DNA from: Pararobbsia alpina
GTDB lineage: Bacteria > Pseudomonadota > Gammaproteobacteria > Burkholderiales > Burkholderiaceae
Direction: 5' to 3'
DNA: 64,000 nucleotides
Assembly (NCBI RefSeq): GCF_902859895.1
Contig: NZ_CADIKM010000003.1
Coordinates: 310,001 to 374,000 of the forward strand
Notes under the pieces: generated by a model
Database searches by the model: none
What the model was told of the DNA's origin: nothing
What the model saw: only the letters and a program-made list of their open reading frames with translations
Translations under genes and position numbers: made by a program
Part shown: in pieces, positions 17,321-26,512 of the stretch
Numbering within the stretch: position 1 is the first letter of the stretch
Layout of the letters: each line of letters opens with the position of its first letter

Positions 17321-18634
17321 TCAGGTTTTTTCAATGGCGCTCATCAGCACCCGCACGACCTCAGGCTTGCAGATGTCGGAGTGCCCGGTAATCACGCTAT
17401 CGCTGTTCAGATTGTGCAGCTTGCCCGCAACGAATGTATTCGCCGCGCCAAGCGCGGGGAGCTTGAGCGTCGTGGCTTCGGGAGTGTGTTGCGCGCCATT
17501 GCGGCCAAGTCCGCCAAATGGGTCGTTCGCATCCCCCAAAGCCGCCGCGTTCTGCCCTGCGATCAATGAAGCAAGCGGGTAGGCTAGCCCGACTGCCTTG
17601 TCATTCACCGTGAACGTGATGGCGATCGGACCTGAGATTCGCCCTTCCGACACAACGCGGCGGAAGAATCCATCTTTCTTGCCGTCGAATTTTTGTGCGA
17701 AGCCGTTGTGTGAGAAAGCTGCCTGAAGCAGTGTCATGGACGAAAATTTGAGCGGCGGCTGTCCATCCGGACCGAGCGCGGCTGATGTCACCAGGCGCGC
17801 GCCGAAGCTGTGCCCGACGAGATGGACCTTTACCTTCGGCGCTTTAGTCAGAATCTCGCGGACGAGATCGTGCACCGCGGTTTTTCCCACGAGCCCCGCA
17901 CGCTCTTTCATCTGATAGTAAGTCGTGAAATTGAGCAGATTGCGCGCAGCGGATTCAACGCCGCTGAAGACTTTTCCGAGTCCCGCCGCTCCGCCTGGCG
18001 AAACTCCGAGGTCCGCCGCGCCGCCACCCGCCCGCTTGATGGGCGGCGGCATGACTGGCTTGGCCAGGAGATCCATCAATTCAGCGCCCGTGAGTTTGAA
18101 TAAGCGATCGGATGCGTCTTCGGCATTGCCTGTCTTGTCGAGCGGCAGTTCGCGCACGAGATCCGCGAACTGCTGTCGTGCGGCCTGGCTGTTCTGAAGC
18201 TGGGGAATCAGCTTGTTCACTTTGGCGAGAATCTTGTCGGCATCGGGGTGATCGAAGACGCCCTTCAGATCGGCAACTTTCTTATGGAGCAGGGCGCCTG
18301 TGATCGGCGAGCCGGCGCTGGCGGCACCGCCCGGTATCAGTTCCTCGTCAGTGAACTTCTTCGAAGGCCACAGCACGGCGAGGATAATGAATTTGCGCGC
18401 GAGAGATGCTGAGCCATCGTCAGTCAGTTGTTTTCGGAACGCCGTGAAGAAATTCCGATAGAGCTCACGCGCATCCTCCATATCGTTGTTCCGGCCGTGA
18501 GACATCAACACAATGTCGGACGTCTCGCCCGCCACCGCGAACTCGAGGGCTTGCTTGCGCGCGGCTTGATCCACCGGCGTACCCTGCCTGTCGACCTCGA
18601 ACTCGAAGTACGGAAATCCTGCCAGCGTGGCCAT
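17321..18634 (-). CDS. Alpha/beta hydrolase paired with a subtilase
   Basis: This 437-residue cytoplasmic protein has no signal peptide. An N-terminal strand region, DIVLMSHGRNNDMEDARELYRNFF, resembles the first part of a serine hydrolase fold. A nucleophile elbow, VHLVGHSFGARLV, places Ser276 as the likely catalytic residue. The region between (about residues 100-230) is helical, with a Gly/Pro-rich linker. The closing segment has NSDSVITGHSDI with a candidate catalytic His. ATG 18634 is chosen for its good GAGGAG site; an upstream ATG at 18670 overlaps the subtilase stop and would add 12 residues. It is coupled to the subtilase gene. The substrate is unknown. Confidence 0.7.
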   Translation of the reverse strand: MATLAGFPYFEFEVDRQGTPVDQAARKQALEFAVAGETSDIVLMSHGRNNDMEDARELYRNFFTAFRKQLTDDGSASLARKFIILAVLWPSKKFTDEELIPGGAASAGSPITGALLHKKVADLKGVFDHPDADKILAKVNKLIPQLQNSQAARQQFADLVRELPLDKTGNAEDASDRLFKLTGAELMDLLAKPVMPPPIKRAGGGAADLGVSPGGAAGLGKVFSGVESAARNLLNFTTYYQMKERAGLVGKTAVHDLVREILTKAPKVKVHLVGHSFGARLVTSAALGPDGQPPLKFSSMTLLQAAFSHNGFAQKFDGKKDGFFRRVVSEGRISGPIAITFTVNDKAVGLAYPLASLIAGQNAAALGDANDPFGGLGRNGAQHTPEATTLKLPALGAANTFVAGKLHNLNSDSVITGHSDICKPEVVRVLMSAIEKT

Positions 18635-18669
18635 TGCGTTCTCCTCGAATTCGAACCGCTTGCTGGACA

Positions 18670-20439
18670 TCAGACGGACTGAATCGCACGCATCAGATCG
18701 ACCAGTCCACATCCCTGAAAATATCGGTCGCGCTTGAGGTCGATTGCGGTCGACAAGAACACTTCCTTGACTCGCTCCGGTCGCCCGATAAATTCGCCCC
18801 GCACGGAGAGGAACGCCGCTATCACGCCGGACACATGAGGCGCCGCCATGCTCGTTCCGCTATCTTCCTTGTAGTGAGCCGTGACCTTCGCGGCCCGCTT
18901 GATCCCCGAGCCTGTCTTGGTGCTTGCGCTCGAAGCTTGCGGCTTGTTCCACGCATTGATCTTGCGCGTCAATGCCGCTTCGTTCTTCCTGTCCGCGGCC
19001 GCTCCTTGGGGCGTGATGGTGCCATCGGGATCGACGCTATGCCATGCCGAAGCGCAGGACACGATCTTCTCGCCTGGCGCGACCAGATCCGGTTTGGCGC
19101 GGCCATCGCCCGTCGGGCCTTTCGATGAGAAATACGACACGCCATAGACGTGGGGCATGTCGCGGTGGGTTGAGCCAACCGTGATCGCCAGATCCGCGTT
19201 GCCTGGGTCGTTGATCGTCAGTCCGAGTCCGGCGAGCACGGTGCCCTTGGCCGCGCTTTGCGCGAAGCCATAGCCGGTATTGCCCGCGGCGACCACCACC
19301 ACCACGCCTGATTTGACGAGTCGGTCGACTTCAACGCACAAGGGACTTTGACCACACGCGAACCACTCCGGCTCGAAATCGTAGCCGACGCTCATGTTCA
19401 CGCCGTGCACACGGATATAGCGTCCATAACCGTTGATGCGTTGTATTTCCTCGATCGCCGCAATGAGGCTGCTAGCCTGCCCATTGCCGTTCTCGTCGAG
19501 CACCTTGAGGCTAAGCAACTTGCACTGCGGCGCCATTCCGGAAATGGCGGGGGGGTGATGAATCTGCTCTTTCACTTCACCGGCTTCGTCGCGATAGCGT
19601 GTCGTCGCAACAAGATCGCCGTCTTGCTCAGACATCGTGCCCGCTATGATCCCAGCCACATGGGTACCATGCCCGAACTTGTCGATGAGCGCACCGTTGC
19701 CATTGTCGTTGAGCGACGTGAGGTCGCGGTGCGCCAATGGAGGCATGCCGCTCAGATTGAGATTGTCGTATTTGATGAAGTGCGGGTGCAGGGCGTCGAT
19801 GCCCGAATCCATGACGGCCCAGATGATGTCGTGCCCGGTGGTCGAGAACGATTTGAGCGCCGCATCAGCCTTGACGGTGCTGATGGACTTGTTCAGCAAA
19901 GCCTTGACGGGGAAATCAGGCCAGATGCGATAGACCGCCTGCTTCGTGACTGAGGGCGAATCGGATGCGTCCTCTGGACCGCTCGCTCGATCGCGCCGGA
20001 TCAGTTCCTGGATCACGCGGCCTTCGAGTGTCGCGAACAGGTATTGCTCGGACATCCGGGTCTTGGGCTCGTTGATGCCTTGTTCGGACTCGATGATCTT
20101 CCATGCTTGTTTCTTGTCCCGGAAGATATCCGCGATCAGTTTCCGGACCCTCGTACGCGCCGAATCTCTACCGCCGGGGTACTCGAGATGCAGGTCGATG
20201 ATGACCGGATAAAGCCGGCGCTTCGTACCCGGAGTCTCCGCGAGCCGTTTCTGCTCGGCGATGAGGTCTTCGAGCAAGGGGATGGCGACCGCCGTTCGAT
20301 CAAGAACCTTGGGTGTGAATGGCTTTTCCTGAGGATCGCCTTCGGTCAACGCCGGCGCCGATGTGGAACGTCGAGGCGCGTCATTTTCCCTATCAGCTCG
20401 TTTGCGTCTCGTCCCTGATGCTGGCTTTCTAGTGGCCAT
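18670..20439 (-). CDS. Cytoplasmic subtilase-family (S8) serine peptidase
   Basis: The product has 589 residues and an intact subtilisin triad: Asp211 in WAVMDSGIDALHPH, His257 in FGHGTHVAGI and Ser530 in SGTSMAAPHVSG, plus oxyanion Asn387 in VAAGNTGYG. There is no signal peptide; instead a basic N-terminus and a roughly 180-residue helical N-terminal region precede the peptidase. An insert of about 65 residues separates the last strands from the Ser motif. ATG 20439 has AAGGAG upstream. The stop shares a base with the possible upstream start of the hydrolase gene, so the two form an operon. Intracellular subtilase plus hydrolase pairs are little characterised, and a regulatory or defence role is possible but unproven. 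Confidence 0.88.
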   Translation of the reverse strand: MATRKPASGTRRKRADRENDAPRRSTSAPALTEGDPQEKPFTPKVLDRTAVAIPLLEDLIAEQKRLAETPGTKRRLYPVIIDLHLEYPGGRDSARTRVRKLIADIFRDKKQAWKIIESEQGINEPKTRMSEQYLFATLEGRVIQELIRRDRASGPEDASDSPSVTKQAVYRIWPDFPVKALLNKSISTVKADAALKSFSTTGHDIIWAVMDSGIDALHPHFIKYDNLNLSGMPPLAHRDLTSLNDNGNGALIDKFGHGTHVAGIIAGTMSEQDGDLVATTRYRDEAGEVKEQIHHPPAISGMAPQCKLLSLKVLDENGNGQASSLIAAIEEIQRINGYGRYIRVHGVNMSVGYDFEPEWFACGQSPLCVEVDRLVKSGVVVVVAAGNTGYGFAQSAAKGTVLAGLGLTINDPGNADLAITVGSTHRDMPHVYGVSYFSSKGPTGDGRAKPDLVAPGEKIVSCASAWHSVDPDGTITPQGAAADRKNEAALTRKINAWNKPQASSASTKTGSGIKRAAKVTAHYKEDSGTSMAAPHVSGVIAAFLSVRGEFIGRPERVKEVFLSTAIDLKRDRYFQGCGLVDLMRAIQSV

Positions 20440-20624
20440 TGCGGCGTGCTCCTTACGGTGAAGCAATCGCTGTTACGTGCATCCTTTGCGCGGGAAAGAC
20501 AGGTGTCCAAACTTTCACCGGGCGAACCGCATTGAGTTCAACGTCGAGTTGACTGATCGGGCCTTCCGAGCATATTCGACAGGCAGACGGATTTCCAGAT
20601 TTTTCAGGGCGGCCCGATGGAGCG

Positions 20625-20650
20625 GTTGCCCTGTCAGGCCAGGGCAACCA
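20625..20650. terminator. Perfect 10-bp hairpin between efflux operon and subtilase gene
   Basis: GGTTGCCCTG and CAGGGCAACC pair perfectly around a 6-base loop. The hairpin sits about 47 bases past the stop of the efflux operon on the minus strand, where a terminator would be expected. There is no good T tract, so termination may be Rho-assisted, or the hairpin may stabilise the mRNA end. Confidence 0.55.
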
Positions 20651-20696
20651 TCGCGCGCCTATGAACCGGATCCAATAGTTTCAGTTCGCACGGTTC

Positions 20697-22256
20697 TCAC
20701 TGCACGGACTTGGCGTGCTCCGCAGCCGGCGGCGTCTCCGGGAATGCCGTTTCCCAGCCACCGCCGAGAGCCTTATAGAGCGAGACGAGATTGATCGAGG
20801 CGATGGCGCGGCTCTCTGCCAAATCGCTTTCGGCGTTCAACAGGTCTCTCTGCACGGTGAGTTCGTTGAGGAAATCGATCGCACCCTCGCGATAGCGCTG
20901 CTGCGCGACCCCAAGCGCGATCTGGTCCTGCTGCACCACCTCCTTCAACTCGTCGCGACGGCGCTGCTCGGCATCGTAGGCCGACAGCGCATCATCCACT
21001 TCATGCCAGGCCTGCAATACCGTACGGTGGAAGACGATCGCCGCTTCCTGTTGCTGAGCCTTGCGCAACTGGAGCGTGCCCTTGAGTCTTCCGCCCTCGA
21101 AAATGGGCAGTGAGATCGAAGGACCCAGGACGAACTGATGTGACGCCCAATCGCCCAGGCTGGAAAGCTGGAGCGACTGCGCGCCAAGGCTACCCGTCAG
21201 CGTGATCTGAGGATAGAAGTCAGCTTTCGCGACGCCAATCTCTGCGGTCGCGGCGTGCAATTGTGCTTCCGCCCGCCGGATGTCGGGGCGCCGACGTGCC
21301 AGTTCCGACGGAAAGCCGATTGGCGCGTGAACCGGCAGGGACGGAATGTCGCGCGCGTCCGCCAACGTCTTTCCGAGGGCACCGGGTTCTTCGCCGAGCA
21401 GGAAGCTCAGCGCATTGATCAACGTATCGCAGCGCGTCTGCAGCGGCGGCAGGCGCGCTTCGATCGACGCAACCTGGGCCGACGCGTTGGCGACATCGAG
21501 GTTGGTCGTCACGCCCTCGGTCAGCCGCAGGCGGGTCAGCTTGAGGCTGTCGCGGGCGACTGCGAGATTCTTGTTCGTGATGTCAAGCAAGGTCTGCGTG
21601 GCACGCAACTCGATATAGTCGCGCGCAAGCTCGGCTTGCGCGGAGAGCAAGACAGCGCGGCGGTCCTCAACCGATGCCTGCACGGCCGCGTTCGCCGCTT
21701 CCACGCCGCGCCGAGCATGGCCCCACAGGTCCAACTCCCAGGACGCGTCGAAGCCGTATTGCCACAGGTTATAGGGCGGCGATCCGCTCGTGCCGGGCAG
21801 GCTCGAAACACCGAATGCGCTGTCGCCATTCGCGGTTTCGGGCTGGGCTCCGGCAGGCGCCACGCCCAGTAGCGAAAGAATGCCAGTCGGGCTCGCCTGC
21901 TCGCGGTTGTAGGACGCCGCACCGCCTATCGTCGGATACTGGTCCGCACCCGCGATGCGCAAGCCGGCGCGGCTCTCCAGGAGCCGCGCCGAAGCGGCCT
22001 GCACGTCGAGATTGTCGGTGGCGAGCCGCGATTCCAGCGCGACCAGATCCGGGTCGCCCAACAAGGCCCACCACTCGGGCGCGAGCGTTGCCTCTACGGG
22101 CTGGCTCGGCGCCTGGGCGTGACTGGCGCGGGTGAAATCATTCGGTGCCGCTACGGGGGGCCGCTGGAAGTCCGGTCCGACCGTGCAGCCGGCAAGCATG
22201 GCACCCGACAGCAGGGTCAGCAGAGCGGCCCGAATGGAAAGTACACGCGCCGTCAA
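20697..22256 (-). CDS. Outer-membrane efflux lipoprotein (NodT/OprM family)
   Basis: This 519-residue outer-membrane channel of the TolC superfamily has a lipoprotein signal (LLSGAMLAGC, Cys23) followed by the family start TVGPDFQRPP. Two repeated alpha-barrel halves are seen, with typical segments SYNREQASPTG, WELDLWGHARRGVEAANAAVQASVEDRRA and FPSELARRRPDIRRAEAQLHAATAEIGVAKADFYPQ. It is last in a three-gene efflux operon, and its start overlaps the adaptor stop by four bases. Together the three proteins would export a drug or toxic metabolite across both membranes. Confidence 0.93.
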   Translation of the reverse strand: MTARVLSIRAALLTLLSGAMLAGCTVGPDFQRPPVAAPNDFTRASHAQAPSQPVEATLAPEWWALLGDPDLVALESRLATDNLDVQAASARLLESRAGLRIAGADQYPTIGGAASYNREQASPTGILSLLGVAPAGAQPETANGDSAFGVSSLPGTSGSPPYNLWQYGFDASWELDLWGHARRGVEAANAAVQASVEDRRAVLLSAQAELARDYIELRATQTLLDITNKNLAVARDSLKLTRLRLTEGVTTNLDVANASAQVASIEARLPPLQTRCDTLINALSFLLGEEPGALGKTLADARDIPSLPVHAPIGFPSELARRRPDIRRAEAQLHAATAEIGVAKADFYPQITLTGSLGAQSLQLSSLGDWASHQFVLGPSISLPIFEGGRLKGTLQLRKAQQQEAAIVFHRTVLQAWHEVDDALSAYDAEQRRRDELKEVVQQDQIALGVAQQRYREGAIDFLNELTVQRDLLNAESDLAESRAIASINLVSLYKALGGGWETAFPETPPAAEHAKSVQ

Positions 22257-23326
22257 TTTGTCCCCATCCCCTGTACCGATGCGTTGCTTGCGGCGACGTT
22301 GACAGTCGCCTCGACCGAAAGACCCACGCGCAATCGGGCGATCCCGGCTTGTCCGGGATCGAGGGTGATCTTGACCGGCAGGCGTTGGACGATCTTGGTG
22401 AAGTTGCCCGTCGCGTCGTCCGGCGCAATCGGCGCGAACGAGACGCCCGTTGCCGGCGCAAGGCTATCGATATGGCCCTTCAGGACAAGATCCGGAACGC
22501 TGTCCACGGTGATGCGCACCGGCTGATGCGGACGCATGCGGGTAAGCTGATTCTCCTGGAAATTGGCGACGACAAAGGCCTGCGAGAGCGGCACCACGGC
22601 CAGCAACGGCGTGCCCGCACCAACGATTGCGCCTACGCGGATCGAGCGCTGACCGACCATACCGTCGATCGGCGCGCGGATTTCCGTATAAGAGAGGTTG
22701 AGCTTTGCCTGATCGAGCGCGGCCTGCGCCCGGGCCAACGTACCCAGCGCCTTGTCGCGCCCCGCACGCAGAATATCCAGCTCCTGCTGGTCAGCGAGCA
22801 GCGCGGCACGGTCGCGATCCTGGCCGGCTTGCTGCTCATCGAGCGCAGTCACGGCGTGCTGCTGATCCTCCATCGTCCCTGCGCCGCCCTCGGAGAGATT
22901 GCGGTAGCGCGTGGCGTTGGCACGCGCGAAGCCGATGGCGGCCTGATCGGAGTGCAGGGTCGCCTGCGCCTGTTCGACGAGCGCGGGATGCTGTGCAATC
23001 TTCGCATCGAAATCCCCCACCGTGGCCATCGCTACCTTCAGGTCCCCCTGCGCGCTGGCCAACGCGGCGCGATAGTCCCGGTCATCGATACGGGCTAGAA
23101 GCTGGCCCGCTTTCACCATCTGATTGTCCTCGACCAGCACTTCAGCGATCTGGCCGGCTATACGCGGCGCAACGAGCGTGAAATCAGCGGTGACATAGGC
23201 GTCGTTCGTCGTCTCGGCACCGGGTTTGGAGAGCAGTTCTGTACCACCCCAAACGCAAGCGACCAATAGCAGGGCCACGGCCCCTAGCAAGACCGGCTTT
23301 CGGGATGGTTGACTAGGTAATGACAT
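22253..23326 (-). CDS. Membrane fusion protein of MFS efflux system (EmrA-like)
   Basis: The product has 357 residues. A short cytoplasmic N-terminus and one transmembrane helix (VLLGAVALLLVACVWGGTELL) lead to a HlyD-type periplasmic adaptor: NDAYVTADFTLVAPRIAGQIAEVLVEDNQMVKAGQLLARID, a coiled-coil hairpin in the middle, then LNLSYTEIRAPIDGMVGQRSIRVGAIVGAGTPLLAVVPL. This is the EmrA/HlyD signature. It bridges the inner-membrane pump encoded upstream (12 bp away) and the outer-membrane channel encoded downstream (4-bp overlap). The call is confident; the substrate is unknown. Confidence 0.93.
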   Translation of the reverse strand: MSLPSQPSRKPVLLGAVALLLVACVWGGTELLSKPGAETTNDAYVTADFTLVAPRIAGQIAEVLVEDNQMVKAGQLLARIDDRDYRAALASAQGDLKVAMATVGDFDAKIAQHPALVEQAQATLHSDQAAIGFARANATRYRNLSEGGAGTMEDQQHAVTALDEQQAGQDRDRAALLADQQELDILRAGRDKALGTLARAQAALDQAKLNLSYTEIRAPIDGMVGQRSIRVGAIVGAGTPLLAVVPLSQAFVVANFQENQLTRMRPHQPVRITVDSVPDLVLKGHIDSLAPATGVSFAPIAPDDATGNFTKIVQRLPVKITLDPGQAGIARLRVGLSVEATVNVAASNASVQGMGTN

Positions 23327-23338
23327 TTTTCGATGCGT

Positions 23339-25003
23339 TCAGCGGGAAGTTGTCTGGGCGACTGCGCGCGGCGGACGAACGCGCACAGGCACAATGGGAA
23401 CGAGCAGCACAAGGGCGGTGGCCATGGCCGCCATGACGACATAGAGGTCCGCCGACGTCAGCACGACAGCCTGCTCGTGAATCCGCGCGGCCAGATCGGT
23501 AAACGTCCCCGTGCGATCGGCGGCTTGCCCGGCGACCAACGGTTCGTCGCCCAGCCGGTCGACGAGCATCGCCGAGTGGTAGTGTTCGCGCGCGGTGCCC
23601 AGCCCTTCCACGAGGCCAGTGCCGGCCGCCGCGGCAAAGCCCTTCACCATGTTGAACATGGCAGAGGCGAATGGACCCTCGGTTGGCGGCAGGCCGGTCG
23701 TCACTTCCATCAGAAGTGGGATCACGGCCATCGGCTCGCCGACCGTCAGAAGCGCTTCCAGCAGGTAGAAGTTCTCGCGTATCCAGGCCGAACTCATGAA
23801 GCTGCCCAGGACGCAAGAGGTGCCGATGAGAGTCAGGCCAAGCCCCAGCACCCAGCGGCAATCGACGCGCTCAATGTTGAGGATCGCAGCCGTAACCGGC
23901 AACGCGATGAGCTGCGGCAGGGCAACGACGAGTGCCAGCGGTGCGATCTGCAGCGGCCGATAGCCGTGGACCTCGACGAGATAGTCGCTGGGGATGACCG
24001 CCACGCCCAACAGAACCACCAGCACGCCAGCCAGCGTGACCAGCGAATGCGTGAAATTGCGTTTGGCCAACATCCGCAGCTTGAAAAAAGGCAGCGGGTG
24101 CGACCACTCGTTCAACAGGAACAGGCAGAACAGCAGGCCTCCTCCACCGAGCAGGAAGCGAATCAGTGGCGAGTTCAGCCAATCGAGCCGGTCGCCCTGA
24201 TACAGCCCGATCACCAGCATCGAGATCGCGGGAAAACCGGTGAGGAAGCCAACCCAATTGAACGAGCGGATGCGTTCCAGTCTCAGCGGATCTTGCGGCA
24301 GGCCATAGGCGATGGCCGCGCTGCTCGCGAGACAAAGGGGCACCACCTGCCAGAACACCATGCGCCAATTGACGTATTCGGTCCAGAGAGCGGCTAACGG
24401 TGTGCCCAGGTTGGGTCCGAACGTAGCGGTGAGCGCATAGCCGGCGAGGCCATAAAGCTTGATGTTGGGTGGCAGGTAGCGCAGCGCTGCCGTCATCAGC
24501 ATCGGCGGCAGGCACCCTCCCGCCAACCCCTGCAGCGCCCTCAGGACGGCGAGCGACTCGACATTGGGGGCAAACGGGCAAAGCAGGCCCAATAGCCCGA
24601 ACGCGAGCGTGGCGCCGATGGTGAAACGCCGCAGCGAAAAGGTGATGGAGCACCAGGGTGCGAACGCCATGGCGGAGACGTTGGTGGCCTCGAAGAGGGC
24701 CGTCAGCCAGGTTCCCTCGTCGTGGCCGATCGAGAGTGCGCCGCGCACGTCCATCATTGCCACGTCGGTGACGTGCTCGTTTAGTCCGGCCGTAAGCGAG
24801 GTGAGCAGCATGCCCACCAGTCCGATCGCAATCTGTAGCCCGAAAGCGGGAGGTGCAGGCGGAGCGGGAGGTGCAGGCGGAGCGGGGGGCGCAGGTGGAG
24901 CGGGTGGCGGAGGCGGCGCGAGTGCCGCGGGCGGGGAGGGCGGTGCAGGCGCCATGGGCATCCGCTGGCTCGGCGCGGGTGCCTGAACGTCGGCAGCCGT
25001 CAT
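23339..25003 (-). CDS. DHA2-type MFS efflux pump (EmrB-like) with Pro-rich N-terminus
   Basis: This 554-residue major-facilitator drug/proton antiporter is of the 14-helix DHA2 class. It shows the helix-1 segment GLQIAIGLVGMLLTSLTAGLNEHVTDVAMMDVRGAL, the conserved DEGTWLTALFEATNVSAMAFAPW, LRALQGLAGGCLPPMLM and GPNLGTPLAALW. The unusual feature is the first 54 residues, before helix 1, made largely of PPA repeats. At DNA level this is a GC-rich tandem repeat likely to vary by slippage. It is first in the operon with the adaptor and channel genes and is divergent from an araC-type gene 328 bp away that probably controls it. Confidence 0.92.
   Translation of the reverse strand: MTAADVQAPAPSQRMPMAPAPPSPPAALAPPPPPAPPAPPAPPAPPAPPAPPAFGLQIAIGLVGMLLTSLTAGLNEHVTDVAMMDVRGALSIGHDEGTWLTALFEATNVSAMAFAPWCSITFSLRRFTIGATLAFGLLGLLCPFAPNVESLAVLRALQGLAGGCLPPMLMTAALRYLPPNIKLYGLAGYALTATFGPNLGTPLAALWTEYVNWRMVFWQVVPLCLASSAAIAYGLPQDPLRLERIRSFNWVGFLTGFPAISMLVIGLYQGDRLDWLNSPLIRFLLGGGGLLFCLFLLNEWSHPLPFFKLRMLAKRNFTHSLVTLAGVLVVLLGVAVIPSDYLVEVHGYRPLQIAPLALVVALPQLIALPVTAAILNIERVDCRWVLGLGLTLIGTSCVLGSFMSSAWIRENFYLLEALLTVGEPMAVIPLLMEVTTGLPPTEGPFASAMFNMVKGFAAAAGTGLVEGLGTAREHYHSAMLVDRLGDEPLVAGQAADRTGTFTDLAARIHEQAVVLTSADLYVVMAAMATALVLLVPIVPVRVRPPRAVAQTTSR
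24847..24920 (-). repeat. Tandem repeat encoding the PPA tract of the efflux pump
   Basis: Imperfect 9-nt units of the type GGAGGTGCA/GGCGGAGCG (plus strand) are repeated here and encode Pro-Pro-Ala triplets in the N-terminal tail of the EmrB-like pump. All units keep the reading frame. Such a tract is prone to length change in multiples of three. Confidence 0.7.
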
Positions 25004-25331
25004 ACGGATGGAGCGGCAAACGCGAACGAAGCCGTGGCGGCCACGCTTGCGCGGACCGCCTCAGGGCGGTCGGAGCGGCTGAGCGCTGTTTCGGGCGCAG
25101 CGCCGCAGATAGGCTTGGACAGGGGCCAGCGAGTAACAAACAAATTTTGGCGCGGACTCGGCACAGCTTACACTCTGCGTGTGTAGTGGATTACCCTAGT
25201 CTAACAATTCCGACTTTGGCCGTGTCGTTAAAAAATGCCAATGTTCGTCGCAATACGGACAGTGTTCCAAGATTCATTACTCAATCGCTACACAGTCAAC
25301 CTGACTTCGGAATAGCTACATTCGTCGCACT
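25004..25331. promoter_or_regulatory. Divergent promoter region, efflux operon / AraC regulator
   Basis: These 328 bp separate the start codons of the EmrB-like pump (minus) and the AraC regulator (plus). The centre, from about 25140 on, is notably AT-richer than the flanks and contains short hexamers that could serve both directions, such as TTACACT and TAGTCTAACAATTCC. I cannot place promoters or an operator with confidence. The arrangement itself suggests AraC control of both sides. Confidence 0.5.
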
Positions 25332-26105
25332 ATGGAAAGTTTTCGAACCGCAGAGGATTGCCACCGCTCGCCCCGCGCGGTGACGGCTCTGGCAAGCGAT
25401 TATCCGCATGGTTGTTACATTGGTCCGCACCGCCACCTACGCGCGCAGTTGATTCACGCCCTGACCGGCGTGATGACGGTCATGAGCGAGCACGGGAGTT
25501 GGGTCGTGCCGGCGGGACGCGCCTTGTGGATGCCGGCCGGGTCCGACCATGCGGTGCGGGTCTTCGGCGACGTCAGCATGCGCACGGTCTTTGTGGCCCC
25601 GGATGCCCGCCCCAGTCTTCCGGGCGGATGCGAGGTCATCGAAGTGTCGCGGTTTCTGCGCGAGGCAATCGTCGCCGCGACGCGCATACGGCTCGACTAT
25701 GAGCTCGGCGGTAGAGACCACCGCGTCATGGAGTTGATCCTCGACGAACTCGACACCGCGCCACGGCTGCAGTTGCATGTGCCTATGCCTGGAGACGCGC
25801 GCCTGATGCGCCTGTGCGAGCAGTTGATCGCAAACCCTTCCGAAGCGGTGACACTCGCAGATCTTGCGGCCGGGATCAACGTCAGCGAGCGAACGCTCGC
25901 GCGCCTGTTCCATCGTGAACTCGGGATGAGCTTCGGGCAGTGGCTGCGCCGCATGCGCCTGTTGCTAAGCCTGCCCCGTCTCGCGGCCGGCGTGTCGGTG
26001 TTGCAAGTGGCACTGGAGCACGGCTATGACAGTCCCAGTGCCTACTCCGCGATGTTCCGGCGCACGCTCGGCCTCGCTCCGACCGCTTACCTGAACGCGC
26101 AATAG
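25332..26105 (+). CDS. AraC family transcriptional regulator with cupin domain
   Basis: The product has 257 residues. The N-terminal cupin-type sensor (PHGCYIGPHRHLRAQLIHALTGVMTV, WVVPAGRALWMPAG) is followed by two helix-turn-helix units of the AraC/XylS class: VTLADLAAGINVSERTLARLFHRELGMSFGQWLRRMRL and VLQVALEHGYDSPSAYSAMFRRTLGLAPTAYL. It probably binds the divergent intergenic region and controls the EmrAB-type efflux operon, perhaps in response to the pump substrate. The last 55 bases of the gene recur in degenerate form at 27478-27530. The family call is secure; the regulatory target is inferred from position. Confidence 0.93.
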   Translation: MESFRTAEDCHRSPRAVTALASDYPHGCYIGPHRHLRAQLIHALTGVMTVMSEHGSWVVPAGRALWMPAGSDHAVRVFGDVSMRTVFVAPDARPSLPGGCEVIEVSRFLREAIVAATRIRLDYELGGRDHRVMELILDELDTAPRLQLHVPMPGDARLMRLCEQLIANPSEAVTLADLAAGINVSERTLARLFHRELGMSFGQWLRRMRLLLSLPRLAAGVSVLQVALEHGYDSPSAYSAMFRRTLGLAPTAYLNAQ

Positions 26106-26218
26106 CTGAGTCGTTGTCGCCCGTACCGGCCGGCCGCGCCACGGGCACCCATCGAAACGAGATCCCTACGCGAAATAGTTAGACGATTAAACCGATACAT
26201 CAGATTGTAAATGCATAT

Positions 26219-26234
26219 GCGAATGCTTCTTATT
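26219..26234 (+). promoter_or_regulatory. Fur-like site upstream of TonB-receptor remnant
   Basis: GCGAATGCTTCTTATT matches the site ahead of the PepSY gene at 15825-15840 in 14 of 16 positions. It lies about 115 bases upstream of the start of a TonB-dependent receptor remnant, where a Fur operator is expected. It is weaker than the site at 27453-27471. Confidence 0.45.
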
Positions 26235-26348
26235 AATATAGAATCAGCGCGCTTAGCCCGATTCCTGGGTTAGCGCCGGCACACGCTACAGCGACCAATC
26301 ACAAGCGGTCGCATTAAAAACAATTCGATTGGGGGATTTGACATCGTT

Positions 26349-26512
26349 ATGTCCAGTACACTCCTTGCTTCGTCGCGCGTGCGGCCTTTGCATGCCGCCG
26401 TTCGCGATGCATTCGTTTGCGCAGCCTTTCCGCTCACGCTGGGCGCCTCGATGGCGGCCCATGCGCAGTCCGACACGCCGACCGGCGCGGCCGACAACAC
26501 CTTGCCCACCAC
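26349..26512 (+). pseudogene. 5' remnant of a TonB-dependent siderophore receptor gene
   Basis: About 54 codons survive. They give a signal-peptide-like N-terminus with FPLTLGASMAAHAQSDTP and then TGAADNTLPT, the typical opening of TonB-dependent siderophore receptors. At about 26505-26515 the sequence switches abruptly into the antisense of a PepSY-protein gene. The whole plug and barrel are gone. Together with the facing PepSY remnant this marks an internal deletion in a former iron-uptake locus. Confidence 0.65.

Noticed and set aside
23333-24397. Plus-strand 354-codon frame over the efflux pump gene
   Set aside because: It is antisense to a well-supported membrane protein. The translation is Gln/Arg/His-rich, typical of shadows.
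24847-24920. Possible CRISPR-like array
   Set aside because: The repeats are 9-nt, contiguous and in frame within a coding region. There are no spacers. No CRISPR array or cas gene was seen anywhere in the window.
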